This document shows, in pieces, positions 44,375 through 57,335 of a DNA stretch of 64,000 nt. The DNA is taken from contig OX422216.1 in the NCBI GenBank assembly GCA_949130495.1, positions 100,323,967 through 100,387,966 of the forward strand. Reading direction: 5' to 3'. How positions within the stretch are numbered: the first letter of the stretch is position 1; each line of letters begins with the position of its first letter. The notes under the pieces are model-generated. The model saw only the letters and a list, made by a program, of their open reading frames with translations, did no database searches and was not told the DNA's origin. A program made the position numbers and the translations under genes. This DNA comes from Sambucus nigra. Taxonomy: Eukaryota > Streptophyta > Magnoliopsida > Dipsacales > Adoxaceae.

Positions 44375-47357
44375 TGTAATACCCCGTACTTTTGGCTATA
44401 TTTATTTTTGGGATTAATTAATTAAATGTGAATTAATTGGAAATTAATCCGGGTTATAAATACTAACGAGATGCGAGTTGGTATTTGATTATGTGCATAC
44501 ATGTTTTGATATATGTATTTGGTATTATAAAAGTTGTCGTGAGATTTATATACGGCATTTTAGAAATTTTGTTGAGACGCGTGGGACCGCCGCGTCACGG
44601 TGTAATATTTTGATTATAAAAAGTGAATTTAAAATCTATAAACCGTATGGTCGTTTTGAGTGCTCCAACGCGTCCGGAAGGGTCGAGATAGTCAGAAAAC
44701 ACTAGCCGGGGGTGTAGTTTGGATTCCGGGGTATTTTTAGGCCATACCGGCATCATAAAGGGTATTTTGGTAATTTTACATTTTTAGGAATTAAAAGTGA
44801 CGAAAATTGAGAGTTTTAATCTGATGTGGATTTAACCCACTAAACCCACTAACCAACCCATATTAACCCATTAAGCTACGGAGGCTATCTTTAGGTTTAC
44901 AAACTCTCCCAAAGAAAACCCTAGCCACCTTAAGCCACCATTGGAGAAGAAGCTTGCAGAGAGGGAATTCTGCAGAAAAACTCCATCAAACCTACACCAA
45001 AATCAGAAATCGAACCAAGGCAAGTGACTTTATTCCATTTAATTTCAGAGAATGTCTTTTCCATGTTAGAAATTGAAGAATATCAATTGTTCTTGAAAGA
45101 TAATGAAAACCCATGTTAATTGAACTTAGAACTTGAAATCTTGAGGAGGATTTGCATGTAGAATGATAGGTAGATGTTCCTACTGATGATATTTATGATT
45201 GGGTGAAATTTAAAACGGATTTTATTGGGTTAATTCATGATTCAAAAGTTAGGGTTCATGTTCTTGAAGTAATTGGGGAAAAAGTATAGAGATTTATATT
45301 TTGATTGATGTTAGAGAGATTTAATCCTTGAAAACATGTTAGGAGATGACTTGAATATGTTTAGGATGAATTAGAGACCCTAAAACGTTGTTGGGATGAA
45401 CTTTGGAAGAGGTTAGAAGTGATAAAAATGGATGAAAACGAATTGGGGAAAAATCTGGGCCGAAACTGGTCAGTCGTTAGAAGCAATCCCCAGGTCGTTC
45501 GAACGAACTCGTTCGAACGAGCTTCTAACGAGTTGACCAGTCGCTGCTAACGAGAAGGAATTTCGTTCGATATCTCGTTCGAACGAGATATCGTTAGAAG
45601 GTACAGTTCGTTCGAACGAACTGGAATCTCGTTCGAACAGCCTCGTTCGAACGAGACTTCTAACGAGTTGACAGAGGGATATCGTTCGAACAGCCTCATT
45701 CGAACGAGACTTCTAACGAGTTGACAGTTTGGTCCTTTTTGGACTGTTTTGATTTTTGGAGTCCCGTAAACTTGTTCGAGGATATAGATAACCTTCCTTT
45801 GATGATGTAAGGATAGATTTGGGACTTTTGGGTTATTACGAGGAGTAAACTATATACGAGAGTTATATTAAATGGACGGTTTGGGTTGAGACGTGAGTGT
45901 CTACTACGATGGGAGAAAACTATGGCGCGTATGATTATAAACCGGAATAGTATAAATTGTGATAATTATAGTAGGTGCGAGAAAGCGTTATGTACTACGA
46001 TTAAACTACGGTATTACTAAGATGTGTGTTTACTTAGTATTGGTATATGATTTGTGTGTATGACATACCTACCATACTTGCTATCACGGGAGGTTTGCAT
46101 TCGCTTAGGGCCCTCTAATCCTTGTGTTGCCCGGATTTAGACTGGTTACCTTGATGAACATAGGTCATAGAAAGACTTATTGGGATATTAATAAGTCCGC
46201 TGATCGTAGGAGCGTAGGTATGTGCGTGACCTATGTGATGTGACTGTGTTCGCCTCCATTATTTGTGATGTTGTTATCTGTGAACTATTCCTGAGAGATT
46301 CGGAATATGTGATCCTTATGTACGTGATGTACCGGGATGGATAGCAGAGTATGTGTGCACCACAGCTTAGTTCTCGGGGTGCTTGTACTGTATATTTATG
46401 ATGTGATTAATATACACTTAATTAATGGGAACCTTCATGTTATTGTTGTGAATATAATTACGGTATTGTTTCGAGAAATAAAACGAGTTTACTGATAGTG
46501 ATATATATATTGCATACTGAGCATCTGAGTTTACGATAAACCCCTACTTAATTACGAGCGTCATAATGTTAATAGAACCGAGTAATAAGGGTAGGACCTA
46601 TGGCAGTATAGCTAGATAGAATATCACTTAGCTAGTGGTTTGTATCGTTATAGATGGGTACTTACGTTAGGAGTGCACAGTTAGACGAGAGGTGAGAATA
46701 TTATGTGAGTGCACGTCCTAACATGTACTTTGCATTTAATGTTTTAAATGTTTTTAAAGCACTTGCAGGTTTTTAAAATATAACTCCACATTCGGGCTCT
46801 GACCCGTTTGCTTTTCAAATCTATTTTCCTTGTAAAACCATTTTAGGTGCCCAGCCACAAGGACACCAAGCATAGGATACTCATTCAGGTGACGAGCTGT
46901 AGCTGTTTGTGGAAGCTACAGGGATTTGCTTGTAGACGCTTCTATCTTTTGGATTCCAGAGTCACTATCTATCAGTTGTAGGGCATGTTGCCCATTTCTA
47001 TTTAGAGCATCTTTTACATTTCAGTTTTCAGACTTTAGCATGTATTGTTTCAGTATTCAGTTTACTTTTCAGTTGTGGGATTTGTAGTGAGGAGTTTTCC
47101 TCCAGACTTTATTTACTCTATGTGATGGTTATTCGTTTTACTTCAGTATGGTGAATGGTGATATTTATTTCTTCTTTACACTTGTTGCATGTTAATCAGA
47201 CTTTAATTAAAATTTGGCAACTTACTTTTTAAATACTAGGTGGTTAGTAATAATTAAATGTTTTCGACAGTGATGCTATTAACTGAGCCAACTTGGCATT
47301 TTGAATTAATTTAATAAAGGAGTAGCTACCCGATATTTAATTAGTCGGGGTGTCACA
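44375..47357 (+). repeat. 3' LTR of Tekay copy 2 (2983 bp)
   Basis: Intact TG...CA ends, same length as its partner. It contains the TTCGAA palindrome array at about 45490-45725. Confidence 0.95.
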
Positions 47358-47362
47358 ATAAA

Positions 47363-48070
47363 TAAGTTTTCAAACGATTGAATCTATTTTTCAAAAAGGT
47401 TCTTTTCAGTTCTGAATTTTTTTGTTGAAGTATGATTTTCTTAGAGATTTGAACTCTCTGTATCTCATATAGAAAATTGTGTAATTTGTAGGATTTATTT
47501 GTATAAATCTTGAGAGGTGTGAGCTGCATACTTACATGTAGTTTTAGTCACTTCACTATCGCTGTCACTCCACACGGACACCTAGATTGTGTGGTTCATT
47601 TGAGATATATAAAGTTGCTTGAGCCACTGCAAACAAAGAACAAGGAGGAAGGCAAAGAAACCACTAGGAAGATCAAAGAGGTCAAATCAGAATTACTTAA
47701 GAGAGAGGAACTCGTATAAGTACTTGAGTGTATGGTTAGTGCTTGTAATCTTGTAATATTGTTTGATTATTAGTGGATTTTTTATTTTGTGGCGTAGAGG
47801 TCACTGTGGATGTTTTCCTTAATTTGGGATTTTACCACATAAAATTTTTTGTCTCTTGTGCGTGGTTTTTACTCCTTCACTGCTACTGGTGCAAACTAGA
47901 CTTAGGTTTTACTTTAAAACCTATTTTCAAGAACTTGAAATAACTTGTTTTTAATTTTGAAACACATCTTGTGTTACTGTTTAGTTTTATAAAAGAGTTT
48001 ACTCAAAAATTTGTTCGAAACTTACTGCACTATTTTAACTTGTGTTAAACAACTTAGTCAGGGCTTTTCA
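47363..48070 (+). repeat. Ty1/copia 5' LTR, right copy, second part
   Basis: It continues the LTR from 36532 and ends GGGCTTTTCA at 48070. It is followed by ATTAGTGTTAGAGCTGAG, a decayed form of the initiator tRNA-Met primer site. The 69-codon frame at 47510-47719 lies inside the LTR and is not treated as a gene. Confidence 0.85.
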
Positions 48071-48088
48071 ATTAGTGTTAGAGCTGAG
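48071..48088 (+). other. Decayed primer binding site of the copia element
   Basis: GTGTTAGAGC aligns with the usual TGGTATCAGAGC with several changes. It fixes the orientation of the element as plus. Confidence 0.6.
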
Positions 48089-48150
48089 TACCTGTTTTTC
48101 AAAAGCTGTTAGATCATGTGCTTTGAAACTATTTTAAAAAACAAATCTCA

Positions 48151-50822
48151 ATGGACGAGAAATTTGAGCGTCTTGGAAATTTGTCCAGGCCTCCCCTCTT
48201 TAATGGAACCAATTTTTCTTACTGGAAAGTAAGGATGATAGACTTCATCCAAGGTACACTGGGAGATGGTGTCTGGGATGCTATAAAAAAATTATACTCA
48301 TCGAACTAAGCGTGTTGCAGAAGGTAGTAATGTAAGAATTAAAAAAACTCCTCAATGAGTTTACCAAGGAAGAAAAACTCGCCTCCTTAAGCAACAACAA
48401 AAAGAAAAATTCTTGTTAATGAACATGAATTTAAAAGAATATCCATATGTTCAACATCTAAGTAAGCTTGGGATACGTTAGTCACTGCACATGAAGGTGA
48501 TTACCGTGTTAAAGTAGCCAAAATGCAGATGTTAATCCAACAGTATAATACTATCCTTATATCTGAAACTAAACTTTTGATGAATTTTACATTAGACTGA
48601 CTGATGTTATTACCAAATTACATGCTAATAAAATTATATACGATAGGAAATAAATAGTCTTTAAAATTCTTAGGTCCCTTCCCCCTAAGTTTGATAACAA
48701 ACTTTATGCAATTGAGGAAATAGATTACCCATATTTGACTCCTGAACTCCTTAATATCAAGCTTAGGATTATAGAGATGGAATTGGAATTTAAGAAACAT
48801 CTTTTCAATAATTAAGAAAAAAACACCAGTCCCAATGTAGTATTCCAGTCTAAAATGACCACACCATAGTTTGTTGTACCTAACATTGATTTGGATTCTA
48901 ATGAAGACTCTAACTTAGATTACTTGGATAATTAGATAGCCCTAATGTCTAAACATTTTAAGAAAATTTTGAAGTTTAGAAACAATGTTTCTTCTAAATA
49001 AGGGAAGACTGCTTATTCAAATCATTCTAATAACATAAGAGAAATCTAGACAAACATAACACTGATGATAAATTAGACCAAGGACTGACATGAATAATGT
49101 TAAATGCCATCGTTGTGGGAAACTAGGTCATTATGCCAGTAAATGTAGAGTTAGACTTAACAATAAGAATGCTAAGGCCAATATATGACAGACTTGGGAT
49201 GACTCAAGTGACTTTGAAAAAGATGAGCCCTGAGTCTTCCAATTATTTTTATCCCTATATGAATTCCTTTGCTAAATTTTTTTATTCTGATGATATGCCT
49301 AAGACTGATTCTGATGATGTTATACCTAGAACTGTTATGACTGATAATGTTGTACCAACTACTAATCTATATGCTCTTTTCTTATAAAATAATTTTGTTT
49401 ATGTTACTAGTAATAATCCTTTGACGATGTGTGAGAGTCAAAGTGATCGCTCTAATGACGAATTGAATTGGTGTGTGAGTGCGAAAAATGAAACGCTAGG
49501 GGACAATTCACACACTGCACTAGAAGAGACTGAAAATGATGATCTACCTGGCATTCACACACTACACTAAGATCCTTAGGAAGATCAGTAGACTAGAAAA
49601 TACTGTTAAGGAGTTAACTGACAAAATATAAGCATTAAGCCGAATGGTAAAGCAGAACACTGAGGACTATACCAATCAATGTTTGGCCTATGAAACTAAA
49701 ACTAAAATTTTGGTTGAAAAAAATTAAAGAACTGTCTAAATCAAATGAAGTTTTAGAAAAGAAATACAAGGCAACTTTGATAGAATTGGAATAATTTAAA
49801 TAAAAGGTTTCAACTGTCTTAAAAAAAATATTAAGTTTGAAAATAATTTCAATTGTTTTGAAGATTGTATTGCCTCTAGTAAAACCAATTCTGAAGACAA
49901 AACAGGCATAGGTTTTGATAAAAAAATTAAGACACAAACCAAACTTTCGCAAAATATAAAATTTGTGTCTTCTGGAAAAAGACCTGTTGATCTATGTCTT
50001 GACTTTCAATCCTTAAAACTTGATTTTGAGAATAAACAAAAAGGGCCAGATATCTTGATGAAAAATTATCCAAAGCCTACTGCTGAACCTAAGGCTAAAT
50101 ATTTTTGCCTCCCTGTTAGAAGATTTGAACCTGAATGGAAAACCGTTGCAGTTAGACCTAAGGTAAATATCCAGCAAATGGGTAAACCTATTTTCAAAGA
50201 TTTTAAAAATCAGAGACAACCGTCTATCCACCAATTTGTTTATACTATGCTGTTAATGGACACTATCTCGATGAATGTTTTAAAAAAAGACTGTATAAGC
50301 CTATCTATAATCACCAGTTTACATAAACTTTAACTATTCTAAACACAAAAGAAATAATTGTGTACTTCCCAAACAACCCAATAAAAACTCTAATTATAGG
50401 AGTAGGAAGAAAATATTTCACGCTAAGAAGAGGTCTAAGAGAAAGTGTCCTAGATCTATTTCTAAACCAAAAGCTCACAAACTTTTTAAAACTAAAGCTA
50501 TATGGGTTAGAAAGGACGATCTAATACCCCAATTAAAGTGTAACATAGTTATAAGCGCTTTAAAAAATGAACACACTGCATCTCGTTGGTACTTAGACAT
50601 ATGACCGGAGACGATACTAAATTATTCGACATAACTGACTTCTTAGGAGGAAATGTTTTGTTTGGGAACAGAGTATCAGCTCATATCATAGGCAAAGGAA
50701 TACTACAAGAAAAAGGACTTCCTATTCTCAAAGATGTCTTATTAGTGAAAGGTCCTAAAGACAATATGTTATGTATATGATAATTTTGTGATTCCAATCA
50801 TACAGTCACATTCTCAAAAGTG
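48151..50822 (+). pseudogene. gag: Ty1/copia gag and start of pol, heavily degraded (SIRE-like)
   Basis: ATG 48151 starts MDEKFERLGNLSRPPLFNGT and continues NFSYWKVRMIDFIQG, the N-terminal Gag pattern of plant copia elements, then breaks into stops and frameshifts. A zinc knuckle CHRCGKLGHYASKC is readable near 49102. A second, damaged one (NGHYLDEC) lies near 50258, as in SIRE-type Gag. Around 50580 RWYLD is followed directly by MTGDDTKLFDITDF, so the short protease-proximal Ser-Gly-Cys segment is deleted. The pre-integrase region continues (LLVKGPKDNM, FCDSNHTVTFSK). The element stops abruptly about 50822; integrase, RT and RNase H are absent. Confidence 0.82.
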
Positions 50823-50829
50823 GTAACTT

Positions 50830-52122
50830 CAGCCAAGGGCCCCGTTGAAGCTACCAAGGCAATGAGCCCGCCCCCAATGGTTTCTACCATTATGTCCCCC
50901 ATGGTGACTCCCGTTCTAGCTCCTACTACTGCTAAGGTAATTTCTCTGCATTTCTCAGTTTCTCAAACTTCACCTATGTTTGTGACTTAATAATGAAAAC
51001 ATTTGTTAAGATTTTTTTCATAAACTCCACCTATATCGGTGACTTAACAACGAAAATGCTTGTTAAGATTTTTCATAAACTCCACATATATCGGTGACTT
51101 AACAACAAAAACACTTGTTAAGATTTTCCATAAGCTCCACCTATATCGGTGACTTAACAACGAAAACACTTGTTAAGATTTTTCATAAGCTCCACCAAAA
51201 ACGATGACTTAACAACGAAAACGCTTGTTAAGATTTTTCATAAGCTCCACCTATAACGGTGAATTAACAATGAAAATGCTTATTAAGATTTTTCCATACA
51301 CTCATTATTTCTTTTACCTGTTCTCAGGTTGCACAAGAGGATTCTCCACCAGTTCCTTTGCCCGTTGCCTCGCCCCATCGGGAACCTGTCATTTCAGAAG
51401 ATTCTAGCCATAATGATCAAGGTTCCACGACTGGTGCTACTGCTGAGAGAGAATCTGACTGTGAGCTTCCTCTGCCCGACCTAAATCCTCACGCCTTCTG
51501 CCTGATGGTGCTTCAGCGTTCACCTCAAATGCCTACCAACCATCGTTTGGTAGTTGAGCATCTTGTAAATCATCATCCTGAAACATTCATGGTGGATTGC
51601 CCGCATTCAAACATCTCTGTTATGAGTTACATGCTTCAAGACATGACTACCGCCATTGCTGAAATTTCCAACACCCCGACCTCAAACGTTACCCGACCCC
51701 TCCTTAACCAATTTCTGGGTTATCTGAGGGAGTTGGGTTGCAACGGCTTCCGTTTTGGCTGGCTCATCACGCATTTAAAGACCTTGAAGAGTCAATGACT
51801 GGACAGCCAGAGGGAACTCCTACGAAAACATCAGGAGGATCAGCGGGCCGAGGAAGCTAAGTTGGCCGAGCTAGAACCTCTTCTTGGAGCTATTGACCAG
51901 GAGGTGGAGGACATCAAAGAAGCTTTGCGTCTGGTGAAACTAAAATGAGAGAAACTCTTTATCGAGCGCACGTAAGCCCAGATGAGGTTGGAGGTTTCTA
52001 TTAATGCCCAACGGTCTTGCCTAGAAGCCTCTTTGGGCCTTCCTAGAGATTTTTTCTCTCTCTTCTTCTTATGTAATTCTTGGGCAATAGCTCCCAATTT
52101 TGTAATGCCACCATATTTATGA
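50830..52122 (+). pseudogene. Antisense coding region of the minus-strand Tat fragment, two exons
   Basis: On the strand opposite to this element's gag-pol, exon 1 (to 50936, donor AAG|GTAATT) and exon 2 (from 51328, acceptor TTCTCAG) join in phase, AK then VAQEDSPPVPLP. The intron (50937-51327) contains a 55-bp tandem array. Exon 2 is Ser/Pro-rich, then has a compact segment (LPDLNPHAFCLMVLQRSPQM, DCPHSNISVMSYML), and ends as a coiled coil (QRELLRKHQEDQRAEEAKLA). In-frame TGA (51796-51798), TGA and TAA follow, all one step from CGA or CAA. The 5' part is missing at the copia junction. The function is unknown. The position matches antisense genes A and B of the first Tat element. Confidence 0.6.
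50967..51295. repeat. 55-bp tandem array, six units, inside the antisense intron
   Basis: The units contain CTCCACCTATATCGGTGACT and the inverted pair CTTAACAA...TTGTTAAG, so each can fold into a hairpin. The outer units are the most diverged. Confidence 0.9.
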
Positions 52123-52310
52123 ATGAAGAAAGATATATGTTTTCTCATGCTTTCCCTTTGTGTTATAACTGCTTGCGTACATTATGGAGTTCTATAATTC
52201 TTTTATCTCCACTTGGGTTATAATAAAAAGAACTTGCATACTCATCATAAAAAAAAAGGTTGTGTATTCATAACAACAACTAGATACATCAGTGGTTCAA
52301 ACCTAATTTC
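52123..52310. other. Spacer between pol and the antisense coding region
   Basis: A/T-rich, with no open frame. It separates the two convergently read 3' ends. Confidence 0.6.
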
Positions 52311-53660
52311 TTACACATGATAGACCTTCAACCATTTATTATTAATCTTGAATGGTTTATCTTCTTCCATCTTAGAAATTAAGCAATAACCTAAGTTATG
52401 AGCTTCTTTTACAATGAAATGTCCCTCCTAATTTGCTGCAAACTTGGGTAGAGGAAGCCCCCTGATGTGTTTCACTGCTGCTTTCAATACGAGATCTCCC
52501 TCCATGAACTTTCTTGGTCTTACTAAGTTATCATATGTCTTGGAGAGCTATTTCGTATACATTTGAAAGTGTTGCATCGCATTATCTCTGTGTTCATCCA
52601 ACCCCTCCAACTGCACATGTCTGTTCTGAGGGAGCATGCTACTTCGTAAAGCATATCGAGCAGAGGGAACTTCTAACTCCACTGGGAGAATCACATCGGC
52701 CCCATAGACATGAGAGAACGGAGTATACCCTGTTAGCTTTCTCTTAGTTATTCGATAGGCCCATAATACAGCTGGTATCTTATCATCCAACGCTCCTCGG
52801 AAATCCTCCATGGTTTTAGCCAAGATATTAACCAAAGTTTTGTTTGTTTCTTCGGCCTGACCGTTTCCCTTCAGATATGCCACTGTCGAAGTATGATGGA
52901 CAATGGAGTACTTATCTGTGAGCATCGTTACTTCTGAATTGACGAAAGGGGTTCCATTATCGGAAAGGATGACCTTAGGGATCCCAAAATAGTAAATGAT
53001 GTATTCTCTAATGAAGTTGCTCACCACCCCCCGCTGTTGAACTTCTGAGTGGTATCGCTTCAGCCCACTTTGTGAAGCACTCCGTTGCTACTAGTATCCA
53101 TATCTTCCCGCTCAAAGAAGGATGTATTGCCCCTACTAGGTCGAACGCCCAAGTGTGAAAAGGATAAGGCATCTCCAGGGAGTGTAGGTCTACCGATGGA
53201 GCATGGATCATATTTCCACGAAGTTGACAAGCTTTGCATTTTCAAACGAACTGAGGAGAGTCTTTCTCCATTGTTGGCCAATAATACCCCAACGTCATCA
53301 ATTGGTCATATAACTTGGCCCCTCCTATGTGAGATGGATCGTGCGCCTTCTTAAGGACCTCGACTGCTTATTCCTTTATGATGCAACACAACGGCCTATT
53401 GAAGTATCCCCTTCGATAAAGTTGCCCCTCCTGAATGTAGAATCTTGGGGACCTCTACTTGAGTCCCATCGTGTCAATTTTCTGTGCTGGGGCAACCCCA
53501 TCTCTGATAAAGTCAATATACGGCTATCTCTAATTAGGTTAGGCTTTCACGAAATGACATTCAACTGCTTTAAAGAATAATTGGCATTTATCGCATTTCC
53601 ATTGTAGCTCCGTCGCGTCCTCTTTCATTCTAGGCCCAAAATACCCCTCTATTTGCATTC
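52311..53660 (-). pseudogene. pol: Integrase of the minus-strand Tat fragment
   Basis: Read from right to left, a zinc domain (HIGGAKLYDQ, YYWPTMEKD, CKACQLRGN, about 53330-53215) is followed by the core with aspartate in WAFDLVGAIHP, aspartate in VILSDNGTPF and glutamate in NGQAEETNKTL. The C-terminal domain (FMEGDLVLKAAVKHI) ends WLKVYHV with stop at 52311. A frameshift at a G run near 53020 and several in-frame stops break it. Confidence 0.82.
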
Positions 53661-54122
53661 TTCGGTAAAAGGTATCTCAGTTGTCTCGCAGTGCTCTTCA
53701 TGTGTTCTCTTCAATCTGTGCTCTACATCTCCTGGACCGATGCACCTCGACAACTATTCTCATGCATTCCTAAAGTAAAGGTTTCCCTGGTTCATGAAGT
53801 ATTGGGCTAATTCCCTCAGCCCCATCGCTCCTTCCCCAGATTCTAATTGCCCTATAATCTCCAACCTTCAGTCTATATCGTCTTCCATTGGTAGAATTGA
53901 CTGTACGATTGAATGAGTTATTCTTCGTTGGATCATTATGGTAGTTGTATCGTTTCTCATGACCATCTTCTGGGCAATGGTGGCATAGGCGTCAGGGTGA
54001 TGATTCATCGTTCTGGGCTGTCTTTTGATCTTGGTCCGATGGAACTGGCATAGGAGCCTCTAAATGATTATTCTGTATGGTTCCAGGCTCATGTGTTTTA
54101 ACGCGTACTCTCCATTCACTTG
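53661..54122 (-). pseudogene. pol: Degraded linker between archaeal-type RNase H and integrase, Tat fragment
   Basis: The frame downstream of the second RNase H is still followable (VNGEYALKHMSLEPY) but is full of stops and probably small indels. I see no independent gene here. Confidence 0.55.
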
Positions 54123-55796
54123 CTAAACCACCAAATTCGAATCACCTTTGATGCAATGTGAATGAATCCCCCTCCGAAGAGCCTCTAGCAACCCTAGAAC
54201 CAATGCTTCATATTCCGCCTCATTGTTAGAATAAGGGAAATCTAATTTATAGGAAAGGAAAATCTCCTCCATTCCTTTTGAGAGAATAGCCCCTGCTCCT
54301 CCTTTCTTTTTCGTCGAAGATCCATCGAACTGAATTATCCATTCCTCATCCGTTGTGTCTAGGTGGTTGGCCTGCAAATCATCTCCTGAAATACTTTCTT
54401 TGGGTGGCTCAAACATTTCCGAGGGGAAAATTGCCAACAAATCTCCTTACGTTTGGCTTTTGATCACGAGAGGAACCACACACTTTAAGTCATACTCGGA
54501 GAGGATGAGGAACCACCTAGCTTCTCTACCAATCAATATCGTTCTTTCTAGCAAATACTTAATAGGATCACATCAAGTTACAATATGAATTGTAAAAGAC
54601 AGCATATAATTTCTAAGTTTTTGTGCTACAAAGACTAAGGCTAAACAATGCCTTTCCAAGATACTATATCTCACTTCTGGCCCATGTATGATTCTGCTGA
54701 GGTAATAGACCGGCCGTTCTTCCCCATCAATCTCCTGTATCAACAAAGCTCCCATGAACCTCGTGGTGGATGTGAGGTATAGCTGCGACGGTATTCCTGC
54801 CTATTGGGGAACCATGATCTGTTGTGAAACGAGCATCTTCTTCAACCCAGCGAGTGAATCCTGGTGAACCTCCTCCCACTTGAATTTCGTGTTCCTTCGT
54901 AACAGCTGCATCAACGGGTGTGCCATCTCGGCTAACCCAGGCATAAATATCCTAAGATAGGAGACTTTTTCGAGGAAACTCTTTAGCTCCTTCGTCGTTC
55001 TTGGACTTTGCATCTCCAATACCACTTGATGCTTGTCCTGGTCCATCTGCACCCCTTGCCGATCAACCACGAAGCCTAGAAATTTCCCACTTGTTACCCT
55101 AAAGATGCACTTCAGTGGGTTCATCCTTAATTTATACTTCCTGCATCGGGCAAACACCTTCCTTAAATCGCCCAGATGGGACTTCTCCTTCCTTGATTTG
55201 ATGACCAAATCATCCATATAGAATTCCATAAATTTGTGGAACAAGTCATGGAAGATGGCCATCACTGTCCTCTGGTAAGTAGCCCCATCGTTCTTGAGTC
55301 CAAACGGCATTACTCTATACATGAAATTTTCCAACGGGGTCCTGAACGCCGTCTTCTCTGCATCCAAGGGGTCCATCTTGATCTGGTTGTACCCTACATA
55401 CCCATCCATGAAGCTATACATCTCATGACCAACCGTTGTATCTATCAGGCTATCAATGGAGGGAAGAGGGAACTCATCCTCGGGGCAAGCTCTATTCAAA
55501 TCTCTGAAGTCCACGCAGATCCTTATTTGGTTTTTGTCTTTCTTTCCCATTGGGATAATGCTTGACAACCAAAGCGGGTGTTGTATCGGTTTGATGAACC
55601 CGGCTGCCAATAGGCGTTGGACCTCTTCCTTTATCTTTAAGTCTAGCTCAGGCTTGTATGTTCTTGTTGCTTGTTTTAGTGGAATGGATAAAGGCATTAT
55701 GTTCAATTTGTGATTGCTGACTCCCTCATCCAGCCCTTCCATCTCCGTGTATTTCCACATAAAAATGTCTATGAACTCTCGAATCAACATAACCAA
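54123..55796 (-). pseudogene. pol: Reverse transcriptase, RNase H and archaeal-type RNase H, minus-strand Tat fragment
   Basis: A single frame from 55796 to 54123. RT has ICVDFRDLNRACPEDEFPLP, FMDGYVGYNQIKM, MPFGLKNDGATYQRTVM and the catalytic FYMDDL (about 55220). The first RNase H is weak (RPVYYLSRIIHGPEVRYSIL). The second, archaeal-type domain has IIQFDGSSTKKKGGAGAIL, NNEAEYEALVLGL and GDSNLVV. The frame is interrupted by TAG (about 54801), TGA (about 54573) and TAA (about 54441), each one C-to-T step from CAG, CGA or CAA. The D/E/D set of the second RNase H is visible. Confidence 0.87.
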
Positions 55797-56393
55797 CGCC
55801 TCTTATTTCTCCTTACTGAGATCTTTTGCGATAAAAATAGGCCTTAGGTCCTCCTCTTCTTTTGCCAGGTTCAACTACTCCAGTTCTTGCGCCTCCGGTT
55901 TCGGTTGATCCGCCTGTATTCTGGTTCCTTGGTGACTTCCTCTACAAATTCCTGTACATTAGAGTAATCTATCACCATACATTGTCCCCTCTAATCCACT
56001 AAAAAGCACTCATATATCGGGTCAGCCACATTATCATCTTCTTCAACCGCCCGCTCACACCATTATAATCGATATACCACTTTTTCTTCTTCGGTAACGA
56101 CTTTCTTACAATGCCTACAGGTAGCAGTGACTGTCTTCATCTTCTTATCTCTAGAAGCCTCGGCCACTCTTTTTTTAGAATCGGCTCAGCACGCTTTGTC
56201 GTTGGACCTCATGCTCCATCGGATCCACTCTGGGCCTCATCCTGTATTTGAGTTATTTCGAGATATTTTGGGGCCGAGGGACCACCTGGTGAGCTTCTTC
56301 GGTCATCACTCTTGCGCTACTTGAAACCTCTTTATTTTGCTCGTTCAAGGGCCCCATCCTTTCTCTGATCGAGGGAACCCATGCTCCCTCCAT
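55797..56393 (-). other. Decayed protease-RT linker, Tat fragment
   Basis: This lies between the protease and RT frames. Minus-strand frames are short and interrupted. There is no independent gene. Confidence 0.5.
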
Positions 56394-57335
56394 TCATCTC
56401 ATTAGGACCCTGGCATCCTCCTCCAATTCTGTGTAAAATGCCACATCTACCAAGTGAGCTTCCTTAACAGCGAAGGGCCTTTTGGTAGCCCTAATAGTCA
56501 CCTCTGTTCCCTTGATATTCGCTTTAGCACATTGGTGGTACGTTGAAGGAACTAGCCTTTGGTTGTGCATCCATACCCTTCCTATTAGAAGATGATAGGA
56601 AGATGCACTCTCTATTACGTGGAACTTGATATGGGAACTCAGACTTCCAATTACAATCCCAATATTAACGTACCCAATGGATTTGGAAGATTGGTTATCA
56701 TACCCCAAAATCACCAAAGGCATGGGGACCGACCTTTCTTCTGGAATATTGACTGCATGAAAAGAGTTGATTGTCATGATATTGATGGAAGCTCCCCCAT
56801 CCATAAGAGTCCTTGCAAAACTAACTCCGTTGACATTGGCAGTCACATACAATGTCCTATTATGAGGGAATCTTATAGCCCTATCTGCATCGTTGAAGGT
56901 TACTTCTGATAGAAACCTCCTCACCAACCTGGCCATGGGTCCCTTCCCTCTCAGTGAAGGGACTGCATTCTTCTTCGCAATGTCAAGTATTGCCTGGGTT
57001 ATTTCTAACCTACTCTCTTTCGGTATCCCTACCTGGTCGAAGAACCATGTGAATTTAAAGAATTTTAAAACTTCAGAGTATACTAGGACTGGGTCTGCTT
57101 CCTCACTTTCAACGCTGTATACGTCCTCCATGTCTTTGGTGCTTGCCTCATCATAGGCCAGTACTATATTAGCCATTCCCGTCATATGATCTTCCAGAGC
57201 TTCTTCAAACTCCTCCTGCTTCGATGTTGGTCCTCTTTCTTCTCTTTTTGCCTCTTCATCATAAGCCACCACCAGATTAGCGCCATGTACTGGGAGTGGG
57301 TTGTTGTTAACGTTCTGCATAGGGATTTGCAACAT
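56394..57335 (-). pseudogene. pro: Protease region of the minus-strand Tat fragment
   Basis: The open frame of 313 codons is intact in itself. An acidic N-terminal part (NIVLAYDEASTKDMEDVY) is followed by an aspartic-protease-like domain with TLMDGGASINIM at about 56770, where DGGA replaces the usual DTGA. The conserved later part YHLLIGRVWMHNQRLVPSTY is typical of Tat proteases. It would cut the polyprotein, but flanking frames are broken. Confidence 0.8.

Larger units (their letters stand above)
36533..47357 (+). mobile_element. Tekay-type chromovirus, copy 2, nested in the copia LTR
   Basis: The target duplication ATAAA is at 36528-36532 and 47358-47362. The two LTRs are both 2983 bp. The gag-pol region is closely similar to copy 1, but the LTRs belong to a distinct subfamily. 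By eye the two LTRs differ at several tens of positions, so this insertion is older than copy 1. Inactivating changes are two stops in the Gag linker, a Thr-to-Met change in the protease active site, and two 1-bp indels in integrase. Confidence 0.95.

Noticed and set aside
47510..47719. 69-codon frame with a Lys/Glu-rich end
   Set aside because: Lies wholly inside the copia LTR. The inverted copy at 26280-26500 does not keep the frame.
50967..51295. Tandem units resembling a CRISPR array
   Set aside because: The units are contiguous 55-bp repeats without unique spacers, lying in an apparent intron.
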